DNA of 64,000 nt, taken from positions 105,268 through 169,267 of the forward strand of contig JAFSYU010000060.1 of assembly GCA_017443595.1 (NCBI GenBank), read 5' to 3'. The position numbers and the translations under genes were made by a program. This stretch comes from Clostridia bacterium (GTDB lineage: Bacteria; Bacillota; Clostridia; Oscillospirales; CAG-272). Positions within the stretch are counted from its first letter, which is position 1, and the number at the start of each line of letters is the position of its first letter. The notes beneath the pieces were generated by a model. The model worked only from the letters and a program-made list of their open reading frames with translations, was not told where the DNA came from and ran no database searches. Shown here one piece after another: positions 9,176-17,936 of this stretch.

Positions 9176-10024
9176 TTAAATCTGCTTATTTGCGGCTGTA
9201 AGAGTGTTTTTTAACAGCATTGTTATCGTCATAGGACCTACGCCGCCCGGCACGGGTGTTATAGCCGCGGCTTTTTCAAAGCACCCTTCATAGTCCACGT
9301 CACCGGTCAGCTTTCCGTCGTGCAGGTGGTTTATACCCACGTCTATTATAACGGCGCCTTCCTTTACCATATCGGCGGTTATGAAATTTGCTTTACCGAC
9401 GGAAGATACGAGTATATCCGCGCGGCGGGTGTGCAGGCTCAGATCCTTTGTTTTTGTATGGCAAACCGTGACCGTTCCGTTTTCGTGCATAAGAAGCGCC
9501 GCCATGGGCTTGCCCACTATATTGCTCCTGCCTATAACGACGCACTCTTTGCCGGATACCGATATGCCCGATCTGTGAAGAAGCTCCATAACGCCCGCGG
9601 GAGTGCAGGGAAGAAAGTCAAAATGCCCGGTGTAGATCCTTCCCACGTTTTCGTATCCGAAAGCGTCAACGTCCTTTTCAGGCGAGATCTTACATATAAC
9701 GCTTTCTTCGTTTATATGTTTCGGCAGCGGCAGCTGCACCAATATGCCGTTGACGGTTTTATCCCCGTTCAGCCTGTCTATAAGAGACAAAAGCTCATCT
9801 TCCCCCGTTTCGGCGGGCAGACGTATTATATCGGACTTTATCCCCACCTGTTCGCACGCTTTGTGCTTGTTTCTTACGTATACCTGTGACGCGGGATCTT
9901 CTCCGACTATTATAACGGTAAGCGAAGGCGCGGCGCCGTGTTTTTTGGTAAACGCTATAACGTCTTCTTTTATCTCCTCGCGTATCTGTGCGGAAACGGC
10001 TTTTCCGTCAATTATCATCGCCAT
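9176..10024 (-). CDS. folD: Bifunctional methylenetetrahydrofolate dehydrogenase / cyclohydrolase
   Basis: Cytoplasmic one-carbon enzyme of 282 residues that interconverts 5,10-methylene-, methenyl- and 10-formyl-tetrahydrofolate with NADP. Catalytic YVRNK occupies 49-53; QLPLPKHI and PEKDVDAF are the substrate-site motifs; CVVIGRSNIVGKPMA near 161-175 binds the nucleotide; TPVPGGVGPMTITML near 256 is the C-terminal signature. GAGGAG sits 6-7 bases before the ATG at 10024; a second ATG two codons later is possible. The start overlaps the end of lgt by 17 bases, so the two are coupled. Confidence 0.95.
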   Translation of the reverse strand: MAMIIDGKAVSAQIREEIKEDVIAFTKKHGAAPSLTVIIVGEDPASQVYVRNKHKACEQVGIKSDIIRLPAETGEDELLSLIDRLNGDKTVNGILVQLPLPKHINEESVICKISPEKDVDAFGYENVGRIYTGHFDFLPCTPAGVMELLHRSGISVSGKECVVIGRSNIVGKPMAALLMHENGTVTVCHTKTKDLSLHTRRADILVSSVGKANFITADMVKEGAVIIDVGINHLHDGKLTGDVDYEGCFEKAAAITPVPGGVGPMTITMLLKNTLTAANKQI

Positions 10025-11219
10025 CTTTTTTCTCCTCTGTTAACTCTTCTGCTTCTGTTTTAGCCGGCTCGGCTTCTTCCGCTTCCGCCATAATTTCTTC
10101 CGCTGTTTCCGGCTCTTCAGCCTCCGGCTGTGTTTCTTCTTCGGCAGACGCTTCCTCCTGTTCTTCTTCGGCTTGTTCTTCTGTTTCTTCTTCAGACTGA
10201 TCTTCGTCTGCGTCTTCCGGTTTTGTATTTTCAGCCTCACCGTCTTTATTTAACCGTCTTGACTTTTTAACTACCGGCTCGTTTTTGGCTATAGATTTGC
10301 CGTAATACGCGCCTTCTTTTACTTTTTCCGGGTCTTTCTTTGCTCTTATGCCTAAAATTATCATAGCTGTAAGACCGCCGGCAAAGCAGAGAAAACCTAT
10401 TACCATGGATATTCTGATATAAGTTCCCGGAATGAACAGGGAATCCGTACGCAGCATTTCAATAAACGCGCGGCCGAGTCCGTACCACGTTATATACATC
10501 AAAAACATCTGTCCGTCAAATTTTCTTTTTTTGAAGAAGACGTTTATTATTATAAAGCCTATCACGTTCCACAGACATTCGTACAAAAACGTAGGATGGA
10601 CGAATCCCTCGGAATCTATTTTCATGCCGAGCTTCTGTATCTCTTCCGAATTGTCTCTTACGTATTTTTCAAGGTATTCGACAGTGCCTTCAAGCGAGCT
10701 GCCGCTTCCGGGCACCACCCAGGATTTCATGCCCCACGGAAGCGTGGTGTTACAGCCGAAAGCCTCCTGATTGAAGTAGTTGCCCCAGCGGCCGAGCGCC
10801 TGACCTATCATGACCGCCGGCGCTATCGCGTCAAGAACACGCAGTATTTTTATATTTTTGACCTTTGATACAATAATAACTACAAGGACGCCCGCAATTA
10901 TACCGCCGTATATCGCAAGTCCGCCTTTCCAGATGGATATAACGTCCAAAAACGTCTTGTAATCGCTGAGATTCGTCAGTACGTACATGGCGCGCGCACC
11001 CAAAACGCCGAATATTATTATGAATATGGCGTAATCGTACATATCGTCAATGCGTATGCCCAGCTTTTTAGCGCGCAAAAACGCGTACAGAGCGGATAAT
11101 ATTATACCTACGGTTATAATAACGCCGTACCAGTATATCTCTTTGCCGAAAAGCGTGAAAGCCACGGGCGAAAACTCAAATGAAACGTTTTCAAACCCTT
11201 TGAAAACAACGTGATACAT
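10008..11219 (-). CDS. lgt: Prolipoprotein diacylglyceryl transferase with long acidic C-terminal tail
   Basis: Membrane enzyme that moves diacylglycerol from phosphatidylglycerol to the lipobox Cys of prelipoproteins. The first 285 or so residues form the usual multi-helix core with KGGLAIYGG, the signature GRWGNYFNQEAFG near 143-155, and YHPTFLYE-like HPTFLYECLWN. The ATG has AAAGGAGG upstream. At 403 residues it is much longer than typical Lgt (about 260-290): the last 110 residues are a hydrophilic tail, first basic then extremely Glu-rich (EEETEEQAEEEQEEASAEEE). The tail is probably cytoplasmic and disordered. Several lipoproteins in this window (CotH protein, DUF4358 protein, binding protein) would be its substrates. 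Confidence 0.93.
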   Translation of the reverse strand: MYHVVFKGFENVSFEFSPVAFTLFGKEIYWYGVIITVGIILSALYAFLRAKKLGIRIDDMYDYAIFIIIFGVLGARAMYVLTNLSDYKTFLDVISIWKGGLAIYGGIIAGVLVVIIVSKVKNIKILRVLDAIAPAVMIGQALGRWGNYFNQEAFGCNTTLPWGMKSWVVPGSGSSLEGTVEYLEKYVRDNSEEIQKLGMKIDSEGFVHPTFLYECLWNVIGFIIINVFFKKRKFDGQMFLMYITWYGLGRAFIEMLRTDSLFIPGTYIRISMVIGFLCFAGGLTAMIILGIRAKKDPEKVKEGAYYGKSIAKNEPVVKKSRRLNKDGEAENTKPEDADEDQSEEETEEQAEEEQEEASAEEETQPEAEEPETAEEIMAEAEEAEPAKTEAEELTEEKKDGDDN

Positions 11220-11231
11220 ATATTGCCTCCT

Positions 11232-12518
11232 TTATTTTAAAGGTGATACGACCGCGTAGGCGGACCGTTCCTTTTTATACAGTTCCTTTAAGCACGACAC
11301 AGCGAACGGCGCGTGTATGCCGGACAAGAGTTTCGGATATTTTATCATATCGTCACCGCTTTGATAAAAAGATAAAAGCGAATAGGCTACAGCCTGGCTG
11401 TTTTGCAGCGAATAGATATAATTTGCGTAAAATATCTTTTTTGCAAGTTCAAACGCCTCTTCGTCCACGCCCTCGGTCACGGCTTTTTCAAGCGTCTCGT
11501 AAATGCGTTTTTTTACGGTATAAGGCTTTCTGCTCTCGCCCGTGACGGACAGATACGCGTGATCGTCTCCGTAGTAATAACCCGCGTCTATATCTCCGGA
11601 CAAAAGATCTTTTTCATACAGCTTGCAGTAAAAATCAGAACTTTCTCCGAAAAGCATATTTGAAAGGATAGATAACGCAATGCTTTTTTTACGCATCAGT
11701 TTTTTGTCTTTTATATCCGGGTCTTTTATGCCGAAGAAGAACAGCGGCTCAGATACGTCCATATAAAGCTTTGACGAGCGTTTATACGCCGTATCCGGCT
11801 CAGACGGCCTTATTCTTTTGAATTTGCTGTTTTTTGCGCAGGGTATGACCTCGTCCATTACGGATATGATCTTTTCCGCGTCCACGTTCCCGGCGGCTAT
11901 AAGCACCATATTTGACGGTGAGTAAAAGACCTTGTGGCAGAAATACAACAGCTGCGGCGTTATTTCTTTTATGGACTGTACCGTACCGCCTACGTCGTAT
12001 TTCACGCCGTTGTTTTTGTATAAACACCGCATAAGCTCGTAATAGCTTCTGTTATCCGGGTTGTCCTCGTACATTTTTATCTCTTCCGCTATTATGCCGC
12101 GCTCTTTTTCAACGGATTCGGTTGTAAAATGCGGGCGGTGGACAAAGTCAAGCAGTATTTTAAGCGATTCGTAAAACGCGTCGTTTGACGAGGTAAACGT
12201 ATATGACGTAGCCTGATGGGAGGTAAAAGCGTTTGAATCCGCGCCGAGCTCCGAAAACAACCGGAACGCGTCGCCGCTGTCCTCCGTCTCAAAGAGTTTA
12301 TGTTCAAGGAAATGAGCCGTTCCGAGCGGTGTTTTGTATCTTTTTCCTTCGTATTCAAACTCCGTGTCACCGCCGCCGCAGCACGACGTGTAAACGGCGC
12401 ATGAGGTGGAATATGTATTGGGGCAGATAAGAACCTTTACGCCGCTTTTATGTCTGAAAGACAGGTATCTTTCGCCGCACCCGGGATCTTTATGTTCTTT
12501 TATATCATACTTCATCAT
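11232..12518 (-). CDS. M16-family zinc peptidase, catalytic partner (YmfH-like)
   Basis: A 428-residue peptidase of the insulinase/M16 family. The inverted zinc motif HFLEH lies at 69-73 with the downstream Glu in EKERGIIAEEIKMYEDNP near 140-155. No signal peptide is visible. It is paired with the upstream gene, a same-length M16 protein that lacks the zinc motif, an arrangement known from Bacillus YmfF/YmfH and other M16B heterodimers, where the inactive subunit shapes the chamber. The genes overlap by 14 bases. Substrate unknown; the family usually degrades short peptides or processes secreted peptides. Confidence 0.85.
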   Translation of the reverse strand: MMKYDIKEHKDPGCGERYLSFRHKSGVKVLICPNTYSTSCAVYTSCCGGGDTEFEYEGKRYKTPLGTAHFLEHKLFETEDSGDAFRLFSELGADSNAFTSHQATSYTFTSSNDAFYESLKILLDFVHRPHFTTESVEKERGIIAEEIKMYEDNPDNRSYYELMRCLYKNNGVKYDVGGTVQSIKEITPQLLYFCHKVFYSPSNMVLIAAGNVDAEKIISVMDEVIPCAKNSKFKRIRPSEPDTAYKRSSKLYMDVSEPLFFFGIKDPDIKDKKLMRKKSIALSILSNMLFGESSDFYCKLYEKDLLSGDIDAGYYYGDDHAYLSVTGESRKPYTVKKRIYETLEKAVTEGVDEEAFELAKKIFYANYIYSLQNSQAVAYSLLSFYQSGDDMIKYPKLLSGIHAPFAVSCLKELYKKERSAYAVVSPLK

Positions 12519-13788
12519 CCGCCGCCCCCTTCATTGTGAAAATAAGGCTCGGGACTGCCGTGGAAGCGGCTTTTTCCACGTCCGCGGAAGTCAGTGTGTC
12601 GAGCTTATCAGAGAAGTCCTGCACAGTCTCCGATATATCGCCGTAAAACGCGCGCCTCGCATACCACGCCGCAGTTCTTGACGGGGAATCTGTAACGGCA
12701 AGCAGATCGTTTTTGAGCGCCAGCTTGCAGCGGTCAAGCTCGTCATTTTTTACGCCGTGCTTTATATTTTCAAGCTGTTTTCTTATTTCTTCTTCCGCTT
12801 TTTTTGCGTTTTTGCTGTCAATTCCGGCGTATATTATCATCTTTTTCAGATCTATCATGGGCAGAGCGGAGCAGTAATAGCATAAAGACAGCTTTTCGCG
12901 CACGTTTTCAAACAGATATGACGTCGGGTTCTGGAAGAATATCTCGTAAAACAGAGTCCTCTCGGCTGATCTGTTGTCCGCGGGCGAGCCGTCGTATTCA
13001 CAGCCGACGCATAAAACGTCCTGCGATATGCCGGCTTTTTCGCTCATCCGCTTTATTCGTTTTCCGGGGCTTTTGTATTCTTCAACGGATATTTTGCCGG
13101 GTCTTCTGCTGTCAAGCGTATCTTTTATTCTTGAAGCAAATTCATCTGTATGTCCGTCGTCGTCAGCCGATACGGAAAGTATCTCGACCGATGAGTTTTT
13201 AAGCATACCGTTATAAAACTCTGAAAGCTCCGCCGGCGTAACGGCGTCTATATCGGCAAGTCTGCCGAGCCGCGGCGCGTAAAGCGGCTGATCCGCCATA
13301 AGCGCCTCGGTACAGCGGCGCAGAGCGTAGCTGCTCCTGCTGTTCCTTATGCCGTTTATCGCGTCTTTGAGCTGCAGTTTTTCACTTTGCAGGATCTTAT
13401 TGTCAAAGCACCCGTTTTTCCAAGCCGGATCAAAGATTATGTTATATAGTACGTCAAGACAGCCGCCGCGTATATCCGTCCTGTCAAGAGAGTATCTGTT
13501 GTTGAGCGAAGATACGGTAAAGGTCGGTATGTGGTTGAAGCCGCGGCGCGACGCATCCGAAACGAGCTGTGCATCGTAAAGATCGTCAAGCGTTTTGTTA
13601 AGCTCCATCAAAGACGGATATTTTACGCAACTGCGCGACAAAACGCCGGTCAAAAGCGCGGAGCAGACCGCTTCACGCGGGCCGTGACCGCACAAAAACG
13701 AGACGGACGTTATATCCGTTTTGAATTTTTTATCTGTGATCACGGTAAGGTTTATGCCTTCTTTTATATTTATCCGTTTAACGTCCAT
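12505..13788 (-). CDS. M16-family non-catalytic partner (YmfF-like)
   Basis: A 427-residue M16-fold protein. Where the active partner has HFLEH, this one reads GPREAVCSALLTGVLSR, so the zinc ligands are missing. Later features of the family remain, such as LSLCYYCSALPMIDLKKMIIYAGID (C-terminal M16 domain). The ATG at 13788 is used rather than the TTG just before it; TGATG couples it to the upstream serine hydrolase stop. It most likely forms a heterodimer with the YmfH-like subunit encoded downstream, contributing the non-catalytic half of the chamber. Confidence 0.8.
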   Translation of the reverse strand: MDVKRINIKEGINLTVITDKKFKTDITSVSFLCGHGPREAVCSALLTGVLSRSCVKYPSLMELNKTLDDLYDAQLVSDASRRGFNHIPTFTVSSLNNRYSLDRTDIRGGCLDVLYNIIFDPAWKNGCFDNKILQSEKLQLKDAINGIRNSRSSYALRRCTEALMADQPLYAPRLGRLADIDAVTPAELSEFYNGMLKNSSVEILSVSADDDGHTDEFASRIKDTLDSRRPGKISVEEYKSPGKRIKRMSEKAGISQDVLCVGCEYDGSPADNRSAERTLFYEIFFQNPTSYLFENVREKLSLCYYCSALPMIDLKKMIIYAGIDSKNAKKAEEEIRKQLENIKHGVKNDELDRCKLALKNDLLAVTDSPSRTAAWYARRAFYGDISETVQDFSDKLDTLTSADVEKAASTAVPSLIFTMKGAADDEV

Positions 13789-15527
13789 CAAAGCTGTTCT
13801 TTCTGTATTTTTTTCATTATTACGGTAGGCTGTAAGAAATAACGCATACGCTTCTGCACAAAATCCGTGTCCGTGGCTCTTGTCTTGCCGTCGGGCATAG
13901 GCATTTTTCCGAGAAACGTGCGGTTTATTATTCGCATCATAAAGTCAAATCCCGGCGCTTCCTCCCATTTAACGGATATGCCTTCTTCCGTTTTGCATAC
14001 CGTAAGGTATCTTATATTCGGCAGCTCGGGGAAGCAAACTGTTATTTTCAGCGCCGGTTTGCCGTTTTCCTCGGTTTGCGTTGCGTACGCGGAAGTCAAT
14101 ACGGATTCCTTGCCGTAGACGACGCAGCCGGGCGCGGCTTTTCCTAAACCGAAATTCACGGTATGCGGCGTTACTCCTTCAAGCGTGGTTATGACGCCGC
14201 CGTCTTCGCCTACGGTTATGCCGAATTCCTTTAACCCTTTTGCAAAGCAGTTGTGCACGCCCTGGAAAAGCTCAGGCATAACGCTCAGACCGTAGCCGTC
14301 CTCGGCGGCAACTGAATACGTCCCTTGCAGCGACTTTATAAAATCTACATCAAAAACGCCGTCAAAATTATAAATATCGCTGTTTTCCATAACGAGCGAC
14401 GCTTCCTTTTCGCGCAGTTTTTCAAGCGCCTCCGGGTTTTCGTGCAGGTGCGCGTGCGGACGGTAAGGCGTGCCGAAGAACCGCTCGGTCACCGTATATA
14501 ACGGGCTGTTCTGAAACGTCTCGTCAATGCTCGCCGTCGTGGCTATCATAATATTTGTTTTCGGGAATACTATCAGGTTCTGTCCGAACATACCGTTGAA
14601 AATAAACGTTGTTCTGTCTTCCTTGCACCATACCTGGTAGCCGTAACCGTAAATACCCGTTTCATCCGGCGTTTTTATCTGTACTTTTGTGGATTCCTTT
14701 ATCCATTTTTCCGATATGAGCCGCTGTCCTTCCCAGACGCCGCCGTTAAGATACAACTGTCCTATTTTTAATATATCGTCGGGATAATAATATAAGCCGA
14801 AACCGCCTTTTTCAATGCCTTTGGGGCATTTTTCCCAGTATATATACTTTATTCCGAGCGGCTCGAATATACGCTCTTTCAATAGCTCAAAAGCGCCTTT
14901 TCCGCTCAGCTTTTTGATAATGGCGCAGAGCATATACGTGTTCATGCTGTTGTAGTCAAACGCTGTTCCGGGACGGAATTTGACTCCGGATTCCAGATAC
15001 GCACGTACCCAGTCCTCCTCCGTGACGACGCCTATCTCATTGAATATGACGCCGGTCTGCATAGTAAGCAGGTGGCGGACGGTGGTATTTCTGTGATTTA
15101 TGCGCGCGGAAGGCGGCAGACCTTCTTTCATTATATCTGTCAGCTTGTCGTCAAGCGATATAAGCCCGTCGTCAAATAAAAGTCCGACGGCAAGGCCTGT
15201 TAAAGATTTGCATAAGGAATGTGATACGTGCCATATATCCGTTGAATACGGATAAAAATGTCCGCGTGAGATTATATGACCGTTTCTTGCAATTATAACG
15301 GTCTGCATTTTTATAAGCGGTTCGCGGCAGAGACGCGCGTAGTATTTTAAAATATATTCGCTTTCAATGCCCTGCGCCTCGGGAGAACAGCAGGGAAGAG
15401 GATCTATTTTAACGCACGGATACGGGGGTCTTCTGACCTCCGGTGTAACCGTATTCGTCACGCTGCCGCTTCTGCCGAACCATTGTGCAAAAGCCTGAAG
15501 CGCATTTTTTGAAAACGTAAGATCCAT
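13788..15527 (-). CDS. Beta-lactamase-type serine hydrolase
   Basis: A 579-residue serine hydrolase of the class C beta-lactamase/esterase fold (COG1680 type). The nucleophile motif SLCK is at about 104-107 in WHVSHSLCKSLTG; the YxN-type element is FDYNSMNTYMLC near 200; GYGYQVW later in the fold is also typical. I chose the ATG at 15527, which follows TTGGAGGA at normal spacing, over an in-frame TTG 12 bases earlier. There is no signal peptide, so it is probably cytoplasmic and more likely an esterase or amidase than a resistance enzyme. The C-terminal 180 residues form a beta-rich accessory domain. Confidence 0.82.
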   Translation of the reverse strand: MDLTFSKNALQAFAQWFGRSGSVTNTVTPEVRRPPYPCVKIDPLPCCSPEAQGIESEYILKYYARLCREPLIKMQTVIIARNGHIISRGHFYPYSTDIWHVSHSLCKSLTGLAVGLLFDDGLISLDDKLTDIMKEGLPPSARINHRNTTVRHLLTMQTGVIFNEIGVVTEEDWVRAYLESGVKFRPGTAFDYNSMNTYMLCAIIKKLSGKGAFELLKERIFEPLGIKYIYWEKCPKGIEKGGFGLYYYPDDILKIGQLYLNGGVWEGQRLISEKWIKESTKVQIKTPDETGIYGYGYQVWCKEDRTTFIFNGMFGQNLIVFPKTNIMIATTASIDETFQNSPLYTVTERFFGTPYRPHAHLHENPEALEKLREKEASLVMENSDIYNFDGVFDVDFIKSLQGTYSVAAEDGYGLSVMPELFQGVHNCFAKGLKEFGITVGEDGGVITTLEGVTPHTVNFGLGKAAPGCVVYGKESVLTSAYATQTEENGKPALKITVCFPELPNIRYLTVCKTEEGISVKWEEAPGFDFMMRIINRTFLGKMPMPDGKTRATDTDFVQKRMRYFLQPTVIMKKIQKEQL

Positions 15528-15675
15528 GCTGTCCTCCAACTGACGCTTTTTATTTATTATATATTATTTTTCCTTATATTTGGTGTATTTATAGTAAATT
15601 TTCAAAATTTTCTTAAAAAAATCGCCGTGTTGTTAAAGCGTAAAGTAAAGCTCTTGCCGCGCGGCAAAAAAGAAA

Positions 15676-15700
15676 AACCGGAACGGAGACCGTTCCGGTT
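15676..15700 (-). terminator. Terminator of first NPxTAD protein gene
   Basis: An 11-bp stem (AACCGGAACGG with CCGTTCCGGTT) and a 3-base loop, followed on the minus strand by a T run. Nearly identical hairpins sit after the next two paralogous genes at 16591-16615 and 17894-17919. Confidence 0.88.
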
Positions 15701-15717
15701 AAAGACGTAAAATTAAA

Positions 15718-16353
15718 TTATCTTACTTTCTTTGCAACTACGATACCGGCAAGAGCTATGCAAGCTACAGCAGCGATGGCTATAACAGAAGCGTCAGCGG
15801 TGGTCGGGTTGGTAGTAGCGGGCTCATCTTCACCCTTGGGATCTTCGGCTTTTGCTTCGCCGGAAACCTTAAGGTTGTAGTCCTTAACTTCGCTTGTGTC
15901 GTCGTTGTAGATGGCTTTGAGCGTGAGTTTGTGATCGCCGGCGGCTACGGAGCCGATGCCGGTGAGTTCCATCATACCGCCTGTGCCGTCTTCTGCCTTA
16001 GTGTCAGTACCGAAACCGGCATGTACGCCGAAGGATTCGTCAAGACCGAAAGCACCGGCAACGTCGGCTCTGTCTCTGTAAACGTCGGAGCAGGCAACGT
16101 CAGCGCCGTCGTCTATCGAGTAAACGATAGCTTTGAGGTTGCTGGCTTCACCGTAAGCCCAACCGAGTATGTAGACTTTGTCGCCTGCGTTGATCTCGAT
16201 CGGATCGTTGGCTTTTACGTCGGTAGCTTCAGCGCCGTCTATTCTTTCATCAGCATTGACGAATATACGGTCAATGTTGAGGTTAGCGGATGCGCTTACG
16301 CAAAGAGCGATAGCCATAACGGCAACAATAGCAATAGCAAGAATCTTTTTCAT
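15718..16353 (-). CDS. Small secreted surface protein, NPxTAD tail (paralog 1)
   Basis: Secreted protein of 211 residues of unknown function. It has a signal peptide (MKKILAIAIVAVMAIALCVS, cleavage near SASA-N), then one domain of about 130 residues shared with paralogs 2 and 3: LNIDRIFVN, a Gly-Trp core GDKVYILGWAYGEASNLK, the hallmark YRDRADVAGAFGLDESFG and a closing strand pair YNDDTSEVKDYNLKVSG. An acidic linker leads to NPTTADASVIAIAAVAC, a membrane stretch and a KKVR end. This is the layout of a cell-wall sorting signal but with NPTTAD instead of LPxTG. It is transcribed alone from a perfect promoter, has TAAGGAGGA before the ATG, and ends at a dedicated terminator, suggesting high expression. 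Confidence 0.8.
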   Translation of the reverse strand: MKKILAIAIVAVMAIALCVSASANLNIDRIFVNADERIDGAEATDVKANDPIEINAGDKVYILGWAYGEASNLKAIVYSIDDGADVACSDVYRDRADVAGAFGLDESFGVHAGFGTDTKAEDGTGGMMELTGIGSVAAGDHKLTLKAIYNDDTSEVKDYNLKVSGEAKAEDPKGEDEPATTNPTTADASVIAIAAVACIALAGIVVAKKVR

Positions 16354-16393
16354 TTATTTATTCCTCCTTATTTTAATAATTCATGCTACGCGT

Positions 16394-16422
16394 ATTATAG
16401 CAAATTTTTCCTGATTTGTCAA
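16394..16422 (-). promoter_or_regulatory. Perfect consensus promoter, paralog 1
   Basis: Minus strand TTGACA (16417-16422), 17-base spacer, TATAAT (16394-16399). The spacer begins AATCA and ends TTTGC, resembling the spacers of paralogs 2 and 3. Confidence 0.88.
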
Positions 16423-16590
16423 GAGGTATATTCAAATTCTGCAAAGAAAAAATCAAAAAAATGTTTTTATTTTGCAAATCTTGTATTTAAATTGTTTCAG
16501 GCCGCAAATCAACAATATGTGCCAAAAATTATATTAAATAAGCATATATAATATTATTACTTTACTTAGTCCGGCAAACCGGAAATAAAA

Positions 16591-16615
16591 AACCGGAACG
16601 GAGACCGTTCCGGTT
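16591..16615 (-). terminator. Terminator of paralog 2
   Basis: Same 25-base hairpin as at 15676-15700, followed on the minus strand by a run of T. Confidence 0.88.
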
Positions 16616-16633
16616 AAAGATGCAGAAGTTAAC

Positions 16634-17719
16634 TTATCTTACTTTCTTTGCAACTGCAACGCCGGCAAGAGCAACAACCGCTACGGCTGCGATAGCTATA
16701 ACGGAAGCGTCTGCGGTGGTCGGGTTGGTTGCGGGTGTGTCGTCAGAACCCGTTTTGGGAGCTGCGGCGCCGGTAAGAAGTATAACGGGAGCTGCGAGGG
16801 TGTTTTCGTTGGTGGCGCCGTTACCGGAAACCTCAACGGGAATATCACCTGCTTCGCTTGATGCAACGACAAAGTATTCACCGCTGTTCGTATTTACGAA
16901 CTGAATGGTGTATTTGCCGGCTGCAAACGTTTTGTTGAACGTGATGGTAACAAGACCGTCGCCCTTCTGGGTGTGCTCAACTGTGTCAACAACGTTGCCG
17001 GAAGCGTCAAGAACGTTTATCTTAACTGTGGAGCCTGCCGCGGAAGCGAACAGAGTGGAGATAAAGCCGTTGAACGCATTGGGAGTCTCAAACGTGAAGC
17101 TGATATCCCAGTCCTGCTCGGTGAACGGATTCATCCACCAGCCCGTTGCAACGGATCCGCCTGCTTTGCACAGCCATGTGTCGGGATCTTTTTCGGCAGC
17201 GGGCTCTTCGGCCTGTGCGCCGCCTGCAACTATCTTAAGGTTGAAGTCTTTGCTTTCGCTCGTGTCATCCTGGTAGATGGCTTTGATGGTGAGTTTGTAT
17301 TCACCCGCGTCAAGCGCTTCGATTCCGGGGAGATTGAGCATTCCGGGCTTCGGATTGCCGTTTTCATCAGCGGACGTGTCGTTAGTGCCGAAACCTGCGT
17401 GGCTGCCTAATGATTCGTCAAGGCCGAAAGCAGCGGCAACGTCGGGTCTGTCTCTGTAGATGTCGGGGCAGTCTACGTCAGCTCCGCCGTCGATCTGGTA
17501 AACGATCTTTTTGAGATTGGTCTCGCTGTAAGCCCAGCCGAGTGTGTAGAGCTTATCGCCCTTGTTGATCTCAATGGGGTCGTCGTTCATAACGTTGGCA
17601 GTTTTGTCAAGCTCGTTATTGTTGACGTGTATTCTGTCAATGTTGAGCGTTGCGGATGCGCTGAGGCAGAGAGCTGCGGTCATTACGACAACTACAGCAA
17701 TAGCAAGAATTTTTTTCAT
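16634..17719 (-). CDS. Secreted surface protein, NPxTAD tail (paralog 2, two domains)
   Basis: Secreted protein of 361 residues. Signal peptide MKKILAIAVVVVMTAALCLS, then the shared first domain (LNIDRIHVN, GDKLYTLGWAYSETNLKK, YRDRPDVAAAFGLDESLG, YQDDTSESKDFNLKI). A second domain of about 135 residues starts at DTWLCKAGGSVATGWWMNPF and is predicted to be a beta sandwich (GSTVKINVLDASGNVVDTV, KTFAAGKYTIQFVN). Its order resembles carbohydrate-binding modules, but I cannot assign a ligand. The tail reads NPTTADASVIAIAAVAVV with a final KKVR. Paralog 3 carries the same two-domain layout. It has its own promoter, ATGGAGGT ribosome site and terminator. Confidence 0.8.
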   Translation of the reverse strand: MKKILAIAVVVVMTAALCLSASATLNIDRIHVNNNELDKTANVMNDDPIEINKGDKLYTLGWAYSETNLKKIVYQIDGGADVDCPDIYRDRPDVAAAFGLDESLGSHAGFGTNDTSADENGNPKPGMLNLPGIEALDAGEYKLTIKAIYQDDTSESKDFNLKIVAGGAQAEEPAAEKDPDTWLCKAGGSVATGWWMNPFTEQDWDISFTFETPNAFNGFISTLFASAAGSTVKINVLDASGNVVDTVEHTQKGDGLVTITFNKTFAAGKYTIQFVNTNSGEYFVVASSEAGDIPVEVSGNGATNENTLAAPVILLTGAAAPKTGSDDTPATNPTTADASVIAIAAVAVVALAGVAVAKKVR

Positions 17720-17756
17720 TATTATACCTCCATATAGTATAATTCAAGCTGTCAGT

Positions 17757-17785
17757 ATTATAACAAATTCTTTTTTGTTTGTCAA
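17757..17785 (-). promoter_or_regulatory. Perfect consensus promoter, paralog 2
   Basis: Minus strand TTGACA (17780-17785), 17-base spacer, TATAAT (17757-17762). Confidence 0.88.
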
Positions 17786-17893
17786 TACTAAAACCGGATT
17801 TTGTAAAATATAAGAAAACCGCAGCGGCCGCCTGTTCCGGTTGATGCGCACCGCGCGATCCGCCTCCGTAAATATGGGAGGCGAAAAAAAGAA

Positions 17894-17919
17894 AACCGGA
17901 ACGGTCACCCGTTCCGGTT
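17894..17919 (-). terminator. Terminator of paralog 3
   Basis: Same AACCGGAACGG stem as the two preceding terminators but with loop TCAC instead of AGA; a T run follows on the minus strand. Confidence 0.86.
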
Positions 17920-17936
17920 AAAGATGTAAAATTAAC

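Noticed and set aside
9320..9889. Open frame of 189 codons antisense to folD
   Set aside because: Shadow of folD; no ribosome site and no protein-like composition.
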